Of a DNA stretch of 64,000 nucleotides, positions 1 through 8,019 are shown one piece after another. The stretch lies in the NCBI RefSeq assembly GCF_000174775.1, contig NZ_ACLR01000013.1, forward strand, positions 1-64,000, read 5' to 3'. The notes under the pieces were generated by a model. The model was not told where the DNA came from and did not search any database. It saw only the letters and a list, made by a program, of their open reading frames with translations. This DNA comes from Porphyromonas uenonis 60-3. GTDB lineage: Bacteria; Bacteroidota; Bacteroidia; Bacteroidales; Porphyromonadaceae. Position 1 is the stretch's first letter. Every line of letters begins with the position of its first letter. Made by a program: the position numbers and the translations under genes.

Positions 1-46
1 TAAAAACTCTCCGATACGTATACATGTCCCTTAGGGTATAATAGAA

Positions 47-88
47 ATTAGAAGATAGAGATTAGAAGATAGAGATTAGAAGTTAGTT
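47..88. repeat. 14-bp tandem repeat, 3 units
   Basis: Three consecutive 14-bp units: ATTAGAAGATAGAG twice, then ATTAGAAGTTAGTT. The same 14-mer family recurs at 7188-7229, 44180-44235 and 58755-58796. At two of those places it lies 3-4 bp from a promoter -7 box. Here it may serve a minus-strand gene lying left of the window, but that gene cannot be seen. Confidence 0.8.
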
Positions 89-121
89 CTTGGGAGCACT
101 GCTCTAAGACGCAATAAGAGA

Positions 122-159
122 AGCGAGCTGTCTAGTCTCTGAGTACTAGACGGCTCGCT
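122..159. terminator. Hairpin, probable bidirectional terminator
   Basis: AGCGAGC-T-GTCTAGT pairs with ACTAGAC-G-GCTCGCT, a 15-bp stem with one T-G wobble and an 8-nt loop. A short TTTAT follows on the plus strand. It lies downstream of the minus-strand sigma-factor gene and is a plausible end for that transcript. A second imperfect hairpin (187-222, arms AGCATCTAGCC and GGCTAGAATGCT) lies just before it on the minus strand. Confidence 0.5.
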
Positions 160-261
160 TTATGTGTCTCTTGCCTCAAGGAGTATAGCATCTAGCCCGC
201 AGTGGTTGCAGGCTAGAATGCTTAGGAGAGACTTTGTTGTATCCCCTTAGGATAGAAGTAG

Positions 262-396
262 CTACACCCCGCTCTGCGCTAGCTCGAGGAGGTGCTGCAT
301 CATCTCTTGGTGATGTGTAGATTGTCTTGCTCGAGAGGCTGCCTCTAGAGCCTTGGAGAGACTGGTGGGTGTGAGATAAGGTAGTCGTATATCCAT
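262..396 (-). CDS. Possible small protein (44 aa) downstream of the sigma factor
   Basis: This short ORF runs from ATG at 396 to TAG at 262-264, with an in-frame TAG three codons upstream of the ATG, so the ATG is the only start. It begins MDIRLPYLTPTSLSKALEAA and continues with a charged, helix-prone tail rich in Q, H, E and L. It has no Cys, no membrane segment and no signal peptide. It follows the ECF sigma-factor gene on the same strand after 87 nt and could be its co-transcribed partner, although anti-sigma factors are normally much longer. I do not recognise a family. It may be chance, because the frame is short. Confidence 0.3.
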   Translation of the reverse strand: MDIRLPYLTPTSLSKALEAASRARQSTHHQEMMQHLLELAQSGV

Positions 397-483
397 AGTC
401 GTCTAGTCATGTGATCGGGGATGGCGACGCTGTTAGTCTTGATAGGCTACAGCTTACGAGATCCTCGTACACAGACTAAACGC

Positions 484-1071
484 TTAGACGGGCGCAATAT
501 TGCGCTCACGAACCATCTTGCGCAGATTGATCAGCGCATAGCGCATACGTCCGAGAGCTGTGCTGATGCTTACCTCGGTGCGCTCGGCTATCTCCTTGAA
601 GGGGATATCCTCGTAGATCCTCATCTTGAGCACCTCTCTCTGCGCTTCGGGGAGGTCCTCGACGCAGAGCGATATCTGGTGGTACATAGCTTCCTGATCG
701 TCAAAGAAGTCTTCGGGGAGGTCGCTCGCTGGTGTTAGATCCAGGATCTGCTGATTGGCATCGTAGTTGGTCACGTAGAGAGAGCGCTTCTCACTGCGGA
801 AGTGATCCATCATCATGTTGTGCGTCAGGCGTAAGAGCCAAGCCTTGAACTTGCCTTTGGCACGGTACTTACCCTCTTTGAGGGTACGCATCACCTTGAT
901 GAAGACCTCCTGAAAGAGATCATCAGCGACATCGCTATCAGCGACTGTCAGGAATATATAGTTATGTATGTCGGCTTCGTACCGACGGAGGAGCTCAGCA
1001 AAAGCTCTATCACAGCCCTCACAATATTGGCAGACGAGCTCATCGTCGCTGCACGTACGGAGTGTGGTCAT
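484..1071 (-). CDS. ECF-type RNA polymerase sigma factor
   Basis: A 195-residue sigma-70-family factor of the extracytoplasmic-function class, which directs core RNA polymerase to a dedicated promoter set. Region 2 spans about residues 23-92 (DLFQEVFIKVMRTL, then the FKAWLLRLTHN promoter-melting stretch). Region 4 spans about 135-187 (LPEAQREVLKMRIYEDIPFKEIA, then a helix-turn-helix TEVSISTALGRMRYA). Region 3 is missing, as expected. Four Cys lie near the N terminus or in the linker (C7, C14, C17, C20), which is unusual and could be redox- or metal-sensitive (speculation). No anti-sigma factor gene is adjacent, so how it is controlled is not visible. It is separated from the glycan operon by a repeat-bearing 233-nt gap. 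Confidence 0.9.
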   Translation of the reverse strand: MTTLRTCSDDELVCQYCEGCDRAFAELLRRYEADIHNYIFLTVADSDVADDLFQEVFIKVMRTLKEGKYRAKGKFKAWLLRLTHNMMMDHFRSEKRSLYVTNYDANQQILDLTPASDLPEDFFDDQEAMYHQISLCVEDLPEAQREVLKMRIYEDIPFKEIAERTEVSISTALGRMRYALINLRKMVRERNIAPV

Positions 1072-1205
1072 ATATAGGGAGTGTCCTTTGTATTTATAAA
1101 AGGTAGCTGTCTATCCTATAGGCTGTGATTACTTGTTGGTTACTTAACGGTACTGCAAAGTAACCAAATCTTCCCGAGATATGCAAATCCTTACGTGTAA
1201 CGACA

Positions 1206-1258
1206 TGTAGGGACGCTCGGTCGAGCGTCCGTTGTGTCAAAGGTTACAGCATCGTGGT
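1206..1258. repeat. Palindromic GTAGGGACGC-type intergenic repeat
   Basis: The core GGACGCTCGGTCGAGCGTCC is a 20-bp near-perfect palindrome. The 53-bp stretch matches the reverse complement of 34906-34958 at 52 of 53 positions. It sits between the sigma-factor gene and the glycan operon and may act as a transcript-end hairpin. Confidence 0.75.
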
Positions 1259-1304
1259 GCAAACGGAGACGGACGCTCTCCTGCTAGAGACGAGCCGTGT
1301 GTTC

Positions 1305-1961
1305 CTACAAGTGGTTACTCGGCTCGCTCGTTGCCGAGGAGATATCTTTCATCTGGAGCGTCTGAGTGACGGTCTTTAGGAGGATCTTGAGATCTAGGGC
1401 GAAGGAGAGATGGTGCACATACCACGCATCATACGTAAAGCGATGCTGATAGCTTAGCTTGTTGCGACCATTGATCTGCGCCAAGCCTGTGATCCCAGGG
1501 CGCACCTGATATCGGACACGCTGTGCTGGGGTGATGGCTATTGAGTCGCCCTCGATGGAGACGCTAATGATATCGACCTTCTTGCGCTCCGTAGGAATGT
1601 GACGATAGGTGGCTAGGAAGGGACGAGGACCCACGAGGCTCATATCCCCACGTAGTACATTCCACAGTTGCGGTAGCTCGTCGATGGAGGTTTTGCGGAT
1701 AAACCGCCCCATAGCGGTCAGGCGCTGCGCATCGGGAAGCAGATTGCCCGCAGCATCTCGCTCGTCCGTCATTGACTTGAACTTGTACATATTAAAGAGT
1801 CGCTCTCCTCGTCCGGGACGTGCTTGGGAGAAGAAGACCCCAGCCCCCTTATTGGCAAAGGACATCACCACGATCACCACAAGAAGCAGTGGAGACAGGA
1901 TGGTCAGTCCCAGTAGGGCGCAGATTATGTCTAGGAGTCGCTTGATGTAGTTACGATACAT
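1305..1961 (-). CDS. Initiating sugar-phosphate transferase (bacterial sugar transferase family)
   Basis: A 218-residue monotopic phosphoglycosyl transferase of the bacterial sugar transferase family. Members transfer a sugar-1-phosphate from a nucleotide sugar to undecaprenyl phosphate to start glycan assembly at the inner membrane. One hydrophobic re-entrant segment covers residues 8-36. The core motifs are RPG (48-50), KFKSM (60-64), the catalytic Asp-Glu pair in SIDELPQLW (D94, E95), GDMSLVGPRP (105-114) and RPGITGLAQINGRN (154-167). About 20 extra residues (123-145) lie between GPRP and RPGITG compared with the usual family pattern. It is the last gene of the glycan operon, 6 nt after the preceding glycosyltransferase. 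The sugar cannot be told from sequence. Confidence 0.9.
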   Translation of the reverse strand: MYRNYIKRLLDIICALLGLTILSPLLLVVIVVMSFANKGAGVFFSQARPGRGERLFNMYKFKSMTDERDAAGNLLPDAQRLTAMGRFIRKTSIDELPQLWNVLRGDMSLVGPRPFLATYRHIPTERKKVDIISVSIEGDSIAITPAQRVRYQVRPGITGLAQINGRNKLSYQHRFTYDAWYVHHLSFALDLKILLKTVTQTLQMKDISSATSEPSNHL

Positions 1962-1967
1962 ACCAGT

Positions 1968-2978
1968 CTATGCTACAGGGGGGAGTATGTGAGCGATCAG
2001 ATTGAAGAGCCTAGGGGCGCAATGTGCTATACGAATGAGCGGAGCACCCTTACGACCAGCGTAGCGCATGAGGAGCTTGTGGTTCCCCGACTGCTTCATA
2101 CGCTGTGTGTAGGATTTGAGCTCGGAGACCGTGCCATAGCGAGCGACCATACGCAGACCTGATCGATAAAAGCCAGAGGCTAGTTTCAGATAGAATGAGC
2201 GCAAGTCGTCCTGACCTTTGGCACACTCGAGTAATCTGAAGGAACCCTCTAGACGAGAGATGCCCCGGAGGTGTAGCGTGTCGGGATTGTGAATGGTAGA
2301 GTCAGCTCTCTGATAGTAGCAATAGGCTACGATAGGGACGAGTAGTACCCGCTCGGCATAGGCTGTGTAGTGCCAGTAGAAGAGCGCATCCTCATGAAGC
2401 AATCCCTCCATAAAGCGTGCTTGATGCTCCTCAAGCATGGCGCGTCGCCAGAGAAAGGAGCAGACACTTCCCGACAGATTGCGCTGGGTCAAGAGCGCCC
2501 TACCATCGGTACATTGAAGCTGGTCAAAGTCATGTACGGAGGTGTCCATCCACTCGGAGGGAACCTCCTCTCCCTCGTCTGCTACATTGCGTACGCCAAA
2601 GCAGAGCATGTCGTACGGCTTGTCATATGACTCCTTGGTAATGAGTGTGAGCAGGTAACTTGCTGCGACACTATCCACCCAGTCATCGGCATCGACAAAC
2701 CAAACGTAGGCTCCCTGAGCTACTTCTAGCCCTTTGTTGCGAGCTGCCGACTGACCTTGGTTGGTCTGGCTGATGATGCGTATACGTTGCTCAGGGTGTT
2801 GCGTCTGATAGTTGGTCACTACCTCCAGTGTCTCATCTTGGCTCCCATCATTGATCACGATAATCTCTATAGCCGTCGCAGCGTCAAGGATAGCGACGAG
2901 AGAGTCTAGGCAGCGTGCGATAGTCTTCGCACCATTATATATAGGAATGATGACAGAGAGGGGTAGTTCTACACTCAT
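1968..2978 (-). CDS. Glycosyltransferase family 2
   Basis: A 336-residue GT-A fold inverting glycosyltransferase. The N terminus has SVIIPIYNG (residues 8-16), INDGSQDET (42-50), the acceptor-side GQSAARNKG (75-83) and the metal-binding DAD in WFVDADDW (D96-D98). The C-terminal half is helical and variable, as usual for the family. Its ATG overlaps the stop codon of the upstream glycosyltransferase (ATGA at 2975-2978), which indicates translational coupling. It probably adds one sugar to the repeat unit begun by the sugar-phosphate transferase. Donor and linkage are unknown. Confidence 0.88.
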   Translation of the reverse strand: MSVELPLSVIIPIYNGAKTIARCLDSLVAILDAATAIEIIVINDGSQDETLEVVTNYQTQHPEQRIRIISQTNQGQSAARNKGLEVAQGAYVWFVDADDWVDSVAASYLLTLITKESYDKPYDMLCFGVRNVADEGEEVPSEWMDTSVHDFDQLQCTDGRALLTQRNLSGSVCSFLWRRAMLEEHQARFMEGLLHEDALFYWHYTAYAERVLLVPIVAYCYYQRADSTIHNPDTLHLRGISRLEGSFRLLECAKGQDDLRSFYLKLASGFYRSGLRMVARYGTVSELKSYTQRMKQSGNHKLLMRYAGRKGAPLIRIAHCAPRLFNLIAHILPPVA

Positions 2979-3823
2979 AGCTTCGCTTCCTTAGGTATAT
3001 AGCGTGCGTTGACCTCTTTGCGCTCCGCATCACACCACCAGCCCCACTTGTTGAAGTACTTGACCATCGAGGAGATGTGGTGCCATAGGAGCTTAGCATC
3101 GTGATACGAGCCTCGGCTGTGGACATGCGTGATCTTGGCCTCCGGATGACAGATCGTCTTGGAGACTTGGCCGATGCGTCTAGAGAGGTCGATGTCCTCG
3201 ACATACATGAAGAAGCGCTCATCAAAGCCTCCGACACGCTCCAGTGTCTCCATCCTTGTGAACATGAAGCAACCCGACAAGTAGGGTACCTCAACAGGCT
3301 TGCTGTAGTCGAGCCAGTGCATCTCGTACCGCTTATTGACCTTGTCGCGTACCCACTGACTGAAAGAGAAGCGACGCAAGAGCACATCGCACGGTCTAGG
3401 GAGGAGCTTGCAGAGTTGCTGCGGACGGCCGTCAGGATAGTAGACAAACGGAGATACGAGCCCCACCTCCTCGTGCTCCTCCATATAAGCGGTAAGCGTA
3501 TCTAGCACCGTCTCGTCAAAGCGCACGTCGGGATTGATGATCACATGGTATCGAGCGCCCTCGCTGTGGGCTAGGCGTATGGCTATGTTGTGTGCCTTGC
3601 CAAAGCCTAGGTTGCTCGGCTGATGCTCGTAGTAGATCCGACCCTTACCGACGGGAAGCTCTGCGAGGTAGCACATCTCGTCCGTGGGGGAATTGTCAAT
3701 CAGGTAGAGACGCTTGTCCGTCTCCACCCGTGGCTGTGAGGGCGTTCGAAAGAAGTCCTCAATGATCTGCTCCACAAAGGACGCATTACTCTTGTAGAGT
3801 ACTATAGAGCCAGTCGTTAGCAC
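2975..3823 (-). CDS. Glycosyltransferase family 2, rhamnosyltransferase-like
   Basis: A 282-residue GT2 enzyme resembling rhamnosyltransferases of the WbbL type. It starts TGSIVLYKSN, has LIDNSPTD (41-48), SNLGFGKAHNIAI (70-82), a metal-binding INPDV (96-100), and the later SGCFMF...GGFDERFFMYVEDIDLSRR block in which the ED pair is the likely catalytic site. The preceding gene on the strand ends 26 nt away, and this gene overlaps the next by 4 nt. Its role in adding a deoxysugar is a family-based guess. Confidence 0.85.
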   Translation of the reverse strand: MLTTGSIVLYKSNASFVEQIIEDFFRTPSQPRVETDKRLYLIDNSPTDEMCYLAELPVGKGRIYYEHQPSNLGFGKAHNIAIRLAHSEGARYHVIINPDVRFDETVLDTLTAYMEEHEEVGLVSPFVYYPDGRPQQLCKLLPRPCDVLLRRFSFSQWVRDKVNKRYEMHWLDYSKPVEVPYLSGCFMFTRMETLERVGGFDERFFMYVEDIDLSRRIGQVSKTICHPEAKITHVHSRGSYHDAKLLWHHISSMVKYFNKWGWWCDAERKEVNARYIPKEAKL

Positions 3824-3849
3824 CTATCTATTGCCTATCTATTTATGCG

Positions 3850-5031
3850 TTATCCAAGATATTTCCTCAGTAGTTGCTGGTAGATGCGATGGTACTGTAG
3901 CGCCATGCGTTGGCGACCATACAGTGCGCCCATCTCCAGAGCTTCTTGTCTATCAAACGTCACAGAGGGTGCTTTTAGTATACAGTCGGCACACTGAGAT
4001 ACATTTCCGATATCAAAACGTAGAGCTACCATCTGAGGAACATGTTCCAATATCTCGTCAAAGATAGACAAATTCGAGTGAATGACCACACATCCCGAAG
4101 CTACGCCCTCGATGACGTTAAGCGGTAAGCCCTCGGCATGACTAGCCGTAATCAGTGCATCAGAAGCACTTAGGTAGTCCGCCACGCGATCGGTAAAGCC
4201 GACAAACTGAACCTGCTCACCCAAGGGCTTAGCTAGTTGTCGGCAGCGCCTCTCTAGAGGACCCTTGCCCAGGAAGAGAAGACGCAGGTCGCTCGGGAGC
4301 TGGCGTCGCCTCTTCAGACGACGCATGGCGCGTAGGATGAGCTCGGGGTCTTTGCGCTTGATGAGACCTCCGCAATATGTGATGATGTAACCCTGATCGG
4401 GGAGGTTTAGTTGGTGACGCAGTTGTGTCCGTTCGGAGGAACTGGCGGGAGGAGTGAAGCGTGCGTTGTCAATGCCATTGGGTGCGACATAGACGCTAAC
4501 CTTCGTAGGCAGGTCTTTGCGGTAATAGTCACGACAGACGTGCGAGACGCAGACCACCTCACGGTGACGAGACAAAGCACACATCAAGCGACGACACATA
4601 TAGCCACCGAGCAGGCGTCCCTTGCCGTAGGTAAAGTCTAGCTTGGCGATGTTGTGCTGTGTCGATAAGAGGATGTAGCGATGCGCTAGATAGCTGGTTA
4701 CGATGTCAGGCTGGTAAGTGTGGCTGTGCACCAGTGTGATGTTGTAGTGCTGCAGACACTCATCGAGGAGCTTGGCTGCCGATCGGGGGAAGAGCTCCAG
4801 CTGTCCACGTGTGAAGCCGAGCTCGATGATCTCGCAACCCATCGCTTGCAGTTCGTCAGCCATCGCCTCGCCCTGAGGCTCTAGTGTGCAGAGCTGTATG
4901 ATGTACGGCTTGTAGTAGCCCTCGGGTAGTCCTGCGATAATGTCTCGCACCACAAAGAGAGGACCTTGCGGGCGGATCTGATTCACTACAAAGGCGATCG
5001 CTCTAGGCGGTGTAGGCTCATTGCTTACCAT
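3850..5031 (-). CDS. Glycosyltransferase family 4
   Basis: A 393-residue GT-B fold retaining glycosyltransferase. The N-terminal domain begins IAFVVNQIRPQGPLFVVRDI, has an LVHSHTYQPDIVTS stretch and then VSVYVAPNGID. The C-terminal donor domain holds ITYCGGLIKRKDPELILRA, FLGKGPLERR, and the EX7E signature in HAEGLPLNVIEGVASGCVV. Its start overlaps the end of the EpsG-like gene by 7 nt, placing it firmly in the operon. It likely transfers a hexose within the surface-glycan repeat; the substrate cannot be inferred. Confidence 0.88.
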   Translation of the reverse strand: MVSNEPTPPRAIAFVVNQIRPQGPLFVVRDIIAGLPEGYYKPYIIQLCTLEPQGEAMADELQAMGCEIIELGFTRGQLELFPRSAAKLLDECLQHYNITLVHSHTYQPDIVTSYLAHRYILLSTQHNIAKLDFTYGKGRLLGGYMCRRLMCALSRHREVVCVSHVCRDYYRKDLPTKVSVYVAPNGIDNARFTPPASSSERTQLRHQLNLPDQGYIITYCGGLIKRKDPELILRAMRRLKRRRQLPSDLRLLFLGKGPLERRCRQLAKPLGEQVQFVGFTDRVADYLSASDALITASHAEGLPLNVIEGVASGCVVIHSNLSIFDEILEHVPQMVALRFDIGNVSQCADCILKAPSVTFDRQEALEMGALYGRQRMALQYHRIYQQLLRKYLG

Positions 5032-6095
5032 AGCGTAGGAGTATAGGTGTATTCGTCATAGATCCATCGGTAGGTGTGGAGCGAGCTGCCGGGGTCCATG
5101 ACATTATTGACAGTAAAGATGAAGTAGAGGATCATCACCCCAGCGATAGCCAGCTGATACCCTCTATCTTTTACCAATAGCAGCAAGTTCGGCAGTGCCA
5201 CACAGATCATGATGCCAGGGTTGTACATAAAGCGCATTGCCACGCTGGAGGAGAGGGTGCAGTTGTAGATCATACTACTGAAGGCGATGAGTAGGATAGC
5301 CAGACGAGTCACCCTGTCACGCTCCTTATTTAGGTAGAGCGACCCAATGAGGCAGAGGATCGCCATCCCGTTTTGTGTTAACACATTGACCCATCCTTGG
5401 TGCGTCTCCCACCCATCAGAGGATATGTAGAAGGAGTAGCGCTCAGGCAGCATCGGCTCCAGCACATGCCCTACCACCTTAAAGAGCGGGTTCCCCACCG
5501 CGAGCGTCACCACGAGTAGCGCCGTCAGCACGCGCCAGTCCCACCGTATAGCCATCATCGGTAGGATGAGCAACCATATCACCGAGGAGCTGTGTACCAA
5601 ACAGGAGAGGACGACCCATAGGAAGAAGCGCCAGTAGCGTCGCTCCACATAGAGGTGAAAGGCCGCAAAGGTAATCATCAAGGCAAGGCTTTGGCGCACT
5701 CCATTGAGCGACTCTAGGTAACCCGTATTAAAGAGTACAAAGAAGAGCACCCCCAAGGGGTAGGAGATAGAGAGCCGTCGTATGCCTTTAAAGAATAGAG
5801 CGATGGTGATCGCCGAGGTGAGGATCATAAAGGAGCGAAAGCTCATCCCCAGAGCACGCATGCCCAGTATTACACCCTTCCACAACGGCTCAAACGCCTG
5901 AAAGGATTCGGACGTTATCCAGTTATACCCATTCTCATACACCTCGTAGTCCTTTCCTAGTCCGACCCGCAGACCTGCGAAGCCGACCAGTAGGATAAAG
6001 GTGAAGAGCTGGTATAGCCCTTCAAAGCGCTGGTCTCTATAGTACAGCCCCGTGAGCAGGAGCATCAAGCCCACAAGTACGACGTAAGGTATCAC
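5025..6095 (-). CDS. EpsG-family polysaccharide polymerase-like membrane protein
   Basis: A polytopic inner-membrane protein with around ten hydrophobic segments. The diagnostic GLRVGLGKDYEVYENGY stretch and GVRQSLALMI match the EpsG/Wzy-like polymerase family, which joins repeat units. The longest ATG frame starts at 6176 but overlaps the upstream gene by 85 nt. The GTG at 6093-6095 overlaps that gene's TGA (6092-6094) as GTGA, and the protein from there begins directly with its first membrane segment, so I take GTG as the start (356 aa). It is the only polymerase candidate in the cluster. No flippase (Wzx) gene is present here. Confidence 0.75.
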   Translation of the reverse strand: MIPYVVLVGLMLLLTGLYYRDQRFEGLYQLFTFILLVGFAGLRVGLGKDYEVYENGYNWITSESFQAFEPLWKGVILGMRALGMSFRSFMILTSAITIALFFKGIRRLSISYPLGVLFFVLFNTGYLESLNGVRQSLALMITFAAFHLYVERRYWRFFLWVVLSCLVHSSSVIWLLILPMMAIRWDWRVLTALLVVTLAVGNPLFKVVGHVLEPMLPERYSFYISSDGWETHQGWVNVLTQNGMAILCLIGSLYLNKERDRVTRLAILLIAFSSMIYNCTLSSSVAMRFMYNPGIMICVALPNLLLLVKDRGYQLAIAGVMILYFIFTVNNVMDPGSSLHTYRWIYDEYTYTPTLW

Positions 6096-7135
6096 AGATT
6101 GATGTACTCTTTGATACGACCCTGATGATACCTCGTGCGCTTGTTGTAGGGAGTTGCAAAGGCCCCCATATCCCACAGCTCTCGCAGTAGTGGCACAAGG
6201 GTCTCACGGCTTGTCTCGTCCTGCACCTTGTAGAGCTGCTTGGAGATGCGATCGCAGATGACCGCCCAGAGACACTGATTCTTCCAGTAGTGCCACTGTA
6301 CCACCGAGGCTGATGCGACATACTGCGGGAAGGTGTGACGTATACCCGCTATCCAGTGAGTCATCTTGTTGCATTCTGATGAAGCACTGGAGATAGACGA
6401 CCTATTATAATAGTAGTAGTAGAGTGGCAAGTGCGTGATGGTGACACGAGGCGAATGTAGCATTAAGTCGCTCCACCAGGGGAAATCTTCAAACTTCAGT
6501 CCCTCAACAAAAGGGGTCTCTACCGCCAGCTCTCGACGCACCAGATGACGCCAAGCGTAGAAGTATCGGATCGGATCCGACACTCCGTCAAACCAGCGAT
6601 GGTTGGTCGCATGTCTGACTACTTCAGTCGTGCAGACAGCGTGCACCTTGCTCAGGTCGTAGCGCTGCGACATGCTCCAGGGCACCACATCATCGTAAGG
6701 CTGTCCCAACTTAGCGCGTAGGAGTAGCCGACGCTTGTAGACCATGTCTGGCACCCACGATACGATGTCTGATCCGTCACGCTCAGCCAGTGTCAGCGCC
6801 AGCTCGAAGGTCTGCGGGTGGATGAAGTCGTCCGAGTCCACATAGTTGACATACAGCCCACGCGCCACTTGCGTACCCGCATTGCGAGCAGAGGAGAGAC
6901 CGCCGTTTTCCTTCGTTAGGATACGGAAGCGGCTATCTTGCTCGGCATACTCAGCGAGGATGCTAGCGGAGCCGTCAGGACTACCGTCATCTACGCAGAT
7001 AGCCTCCCAGTCAGGCATCGTCTGCCCCAGTATGCTGTCTAGACAGCGACGGAGGTACTGCTCGACATTGTAGACAGGTATGATGACCGACACCTTAGGT
7101 GTATGGTCCTCTGTAGCTCCTTGTAGTAAAGACAT
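6092..7135 (-). CDS. Glycosyltransferase family 2
   Basis: A GT-A glycosyltransferase, first gene of the glycan operon. Motifs are KVSVIIPVYNVEQYLRRCLDS, VDDGSPDGS, NGGLSSARNAG and the metal-binding NYVDSDDF. An ATG at 7162 is also in frame, but a -7 box at 7176-7183 would leave a leader of under 10 nt. The ATG at 7135 (MSLLQGAT) gives about 35 nt and keeps the whole catalytic domain, so I prefer it (347 aa). The C-terminal part has LYYYYYNRSSIS and Trp-rich stretches. It probably acts on a lipid-linked intermediate at the inner membrane. Confidence 0.85.
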   Translation of the reverse strand: MSLLQGATEDHTPKVSVIIPVYNVEQYLRRCLDSILGQTMPDWEAICVDDGSPDGSASILAEYAEQDSRFRILTKENGGLSSARNAGTQVARGLYVNYVDSDDFIHPQTFELALTLAERDGSDIVSWVPDMVYKRRLLLRAKLGQPYDDVVPWSMSQRYDLSKVHAVCTTEVVRHATNHRWFDGVSDPIRYFYAWRHLVRRELAVETPFVEGLKFEDFPWWSDLMLHSPRVTITHLPLYYYYYNRSSISSASSECNKMTHWIAGIRHTFPQYVASASVVQWHYWKNQCLWAVICDRISKQLYKVQDETSRETLVPLLRELWDMGAFATPYNKRTRYHQGRIKEYINL

Positions 7136-7175
7136 CTTGTGGTAAAGTAATGGGATGAGCAAAATGATCTAACTG

Positions 7176-7183
7176 CAAAGATA
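7176..7183 (-). promoter_or_regulatory. Bacteroidota-type promoter -7 box for the glycan operon
   Basis: TATCTTTG on the minus strand (consensus TAnnTTTG), preceded by TTTCG as at several other promoters here. Three 14-bp repeats (7188-7229) begin four bases upstream and occupy the region where a -33 element would lie. Transcription should start near 7170. Confidence 0.6.
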
Positions 7184-7187
7184 CGAA

Positions 7188-7229
7188 ATTAGAGGTTAGA
7201 CATTAGAGGTTAGAGATTAGAGGTTAGAA
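7188..7229. repeat. 14-bp tandem repeat, 3 units, next to a promoter
   Basis: Three units of ATTAGAGGTTAGA plus C, G or A. On the minus strand they read TCTAACCTCTAAT and run into the -7 box at 7176-7183 with only 4 bp between. A fragment of the same motif appears at 7288-7318. Confidence 0.8.
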
Positions 7230-7365
7230 ATCTGAAAGCTCCGATGGTCCCGATAGCTCTGATGGTTCCGATTCCCTCCGCCTTCCATCTCTAATCTCTC
7301 CTTTCTAACCTCTAACTCCCTCGATGCACTCCGACACCCTTCGAAGCCCCCGGCACCATACCCCC

Positions 7366-7536
7366 GAGGAAATCACAAATACCTCGGTAGGGAACAGAAA
7401 TCCTCCACGGAGCAATCAAAAAATTCTTCGGAACTTCGAAATCTTTCTTCCGAAGTTTCATTTCATTCTTCCGAACTTTTATTTCGGCCCTCCGTGAAGA
7501 AAAATCGTTTTCCACCGAGCTATTCGCAAATTCCTC
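7366..7536. repeat. MITE-like element, copy A (171 bp)
   Basis: Ends are GAGGAAATCA on the left and TTCCTC on the right, an imperfect terminal inverted repeat. The core from 7418 holds three related ~21-bp units built on TTCTTCGGAACTT, TTCTTCCGAAGTT and TTCTTCCGAACTT. Four other copies of 171-173 bp lie in this window. No transposase is encoded. Copies A and C also share similarity for some 40 bp to the left (GGCACCAYACCC). Confidence 0.8.
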
Positions 7537-7564
7537 CGTAGAAACCGTCCGCTGTGTCAAAGCG

Positions 7565-7700
7565 AGACGTGTAACTCATGTAGGATCGCACGACCTGTGC
7601 GTTCGTTGCGTCAAAAGTTGCAGTGTCTTTGTTTAACGGGTACGGACACCCTCCGACTTGACACTTCCGTGCATCCCTACAGCTGGCTACACACTCGGGA
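7565..7700. repeat. Degenerate GTAGGGACGC-type repeats
   Basis: Contains diverged forms of the palindromic family: GTAGGATCGCACGACCTGTG and, inverted, CGTGCATCCCTACAG. These lie between copy A of the MITE-like element and the promoter of the lysine operon. No gene is recognisable in 7136-8019; open frames here are short and follow the repeats. Confidence 0.5.
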
Positions 7701-7779
7701 TATCGTCCCAGCAGGCTACTCGTGAGGCTTGCCGGATGGAGGAGATGGAGGGTGATACGGTTTATTCGCAAAATCTTCG

Positions 7780-7787
7780 TACCTTTG
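7780..7787 (+). promoter_or_regulatory. Promoter -7 box for the lysine-to-butyrate operon
   Basis: TACCTTTG, matching TAnnTTTG, in the extended context TCTTCGTACCTTTG shared with the uvrA, DUF4301 and tmRNA promoters. TTTA at 7761-7764 is a possible -33 element. It would give a leader of about 225 nt before atoD, long enough for regulation, but I recognise no riboswitch there. Confidence 0.5.
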
Positions 7788-8019
7788 AAGAGTTGTACGA
7801 CGAAGGTTACATAAAGGCTGATACTCACGGTGTCACGAAGAGTATGCTGTGCGAAGAGTTGCTTGACTCCTTCTTACTTCGAGCGGTTTTGACGTTGCAC
7901 CCGTGCCTAGAGGCTTGATGACTCTGTAGCTATGTCGTAATGGTGCCAAGAGCAGGTACCTCGAGCGACCAAAAAACAATCAACGATAGCAAGTTCAAAA
8001 TATATAAACACACAGATCT

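Noticed and set aside
421-738. 105-codon plus-strand ORF
   Set aside because: It is the antisense shadow of the sigma-factor gene.
5025-6176. Longer start (ATG 6176) for the EpsG-like gene
   Set aside because: It would overlap the upstream glycosyltransferase by 85 nt and add a non-membrane tail; the GTGA overlap at 6092-6095 is a better start.
7658-7918. 86-codon plus-strand ORF ahead of atoD
   Set aside because: Begins in a repeat and overlaps the -7 box at 7780-7787; no recognisable domain.
7560-8019. Cobalamin or lysine riboswitch before the lysine operon
   Set aside because: I searched by eye for the B12-box and lysine-riboswitch core motifs and found neither; the leader is mostly repeat-derived.
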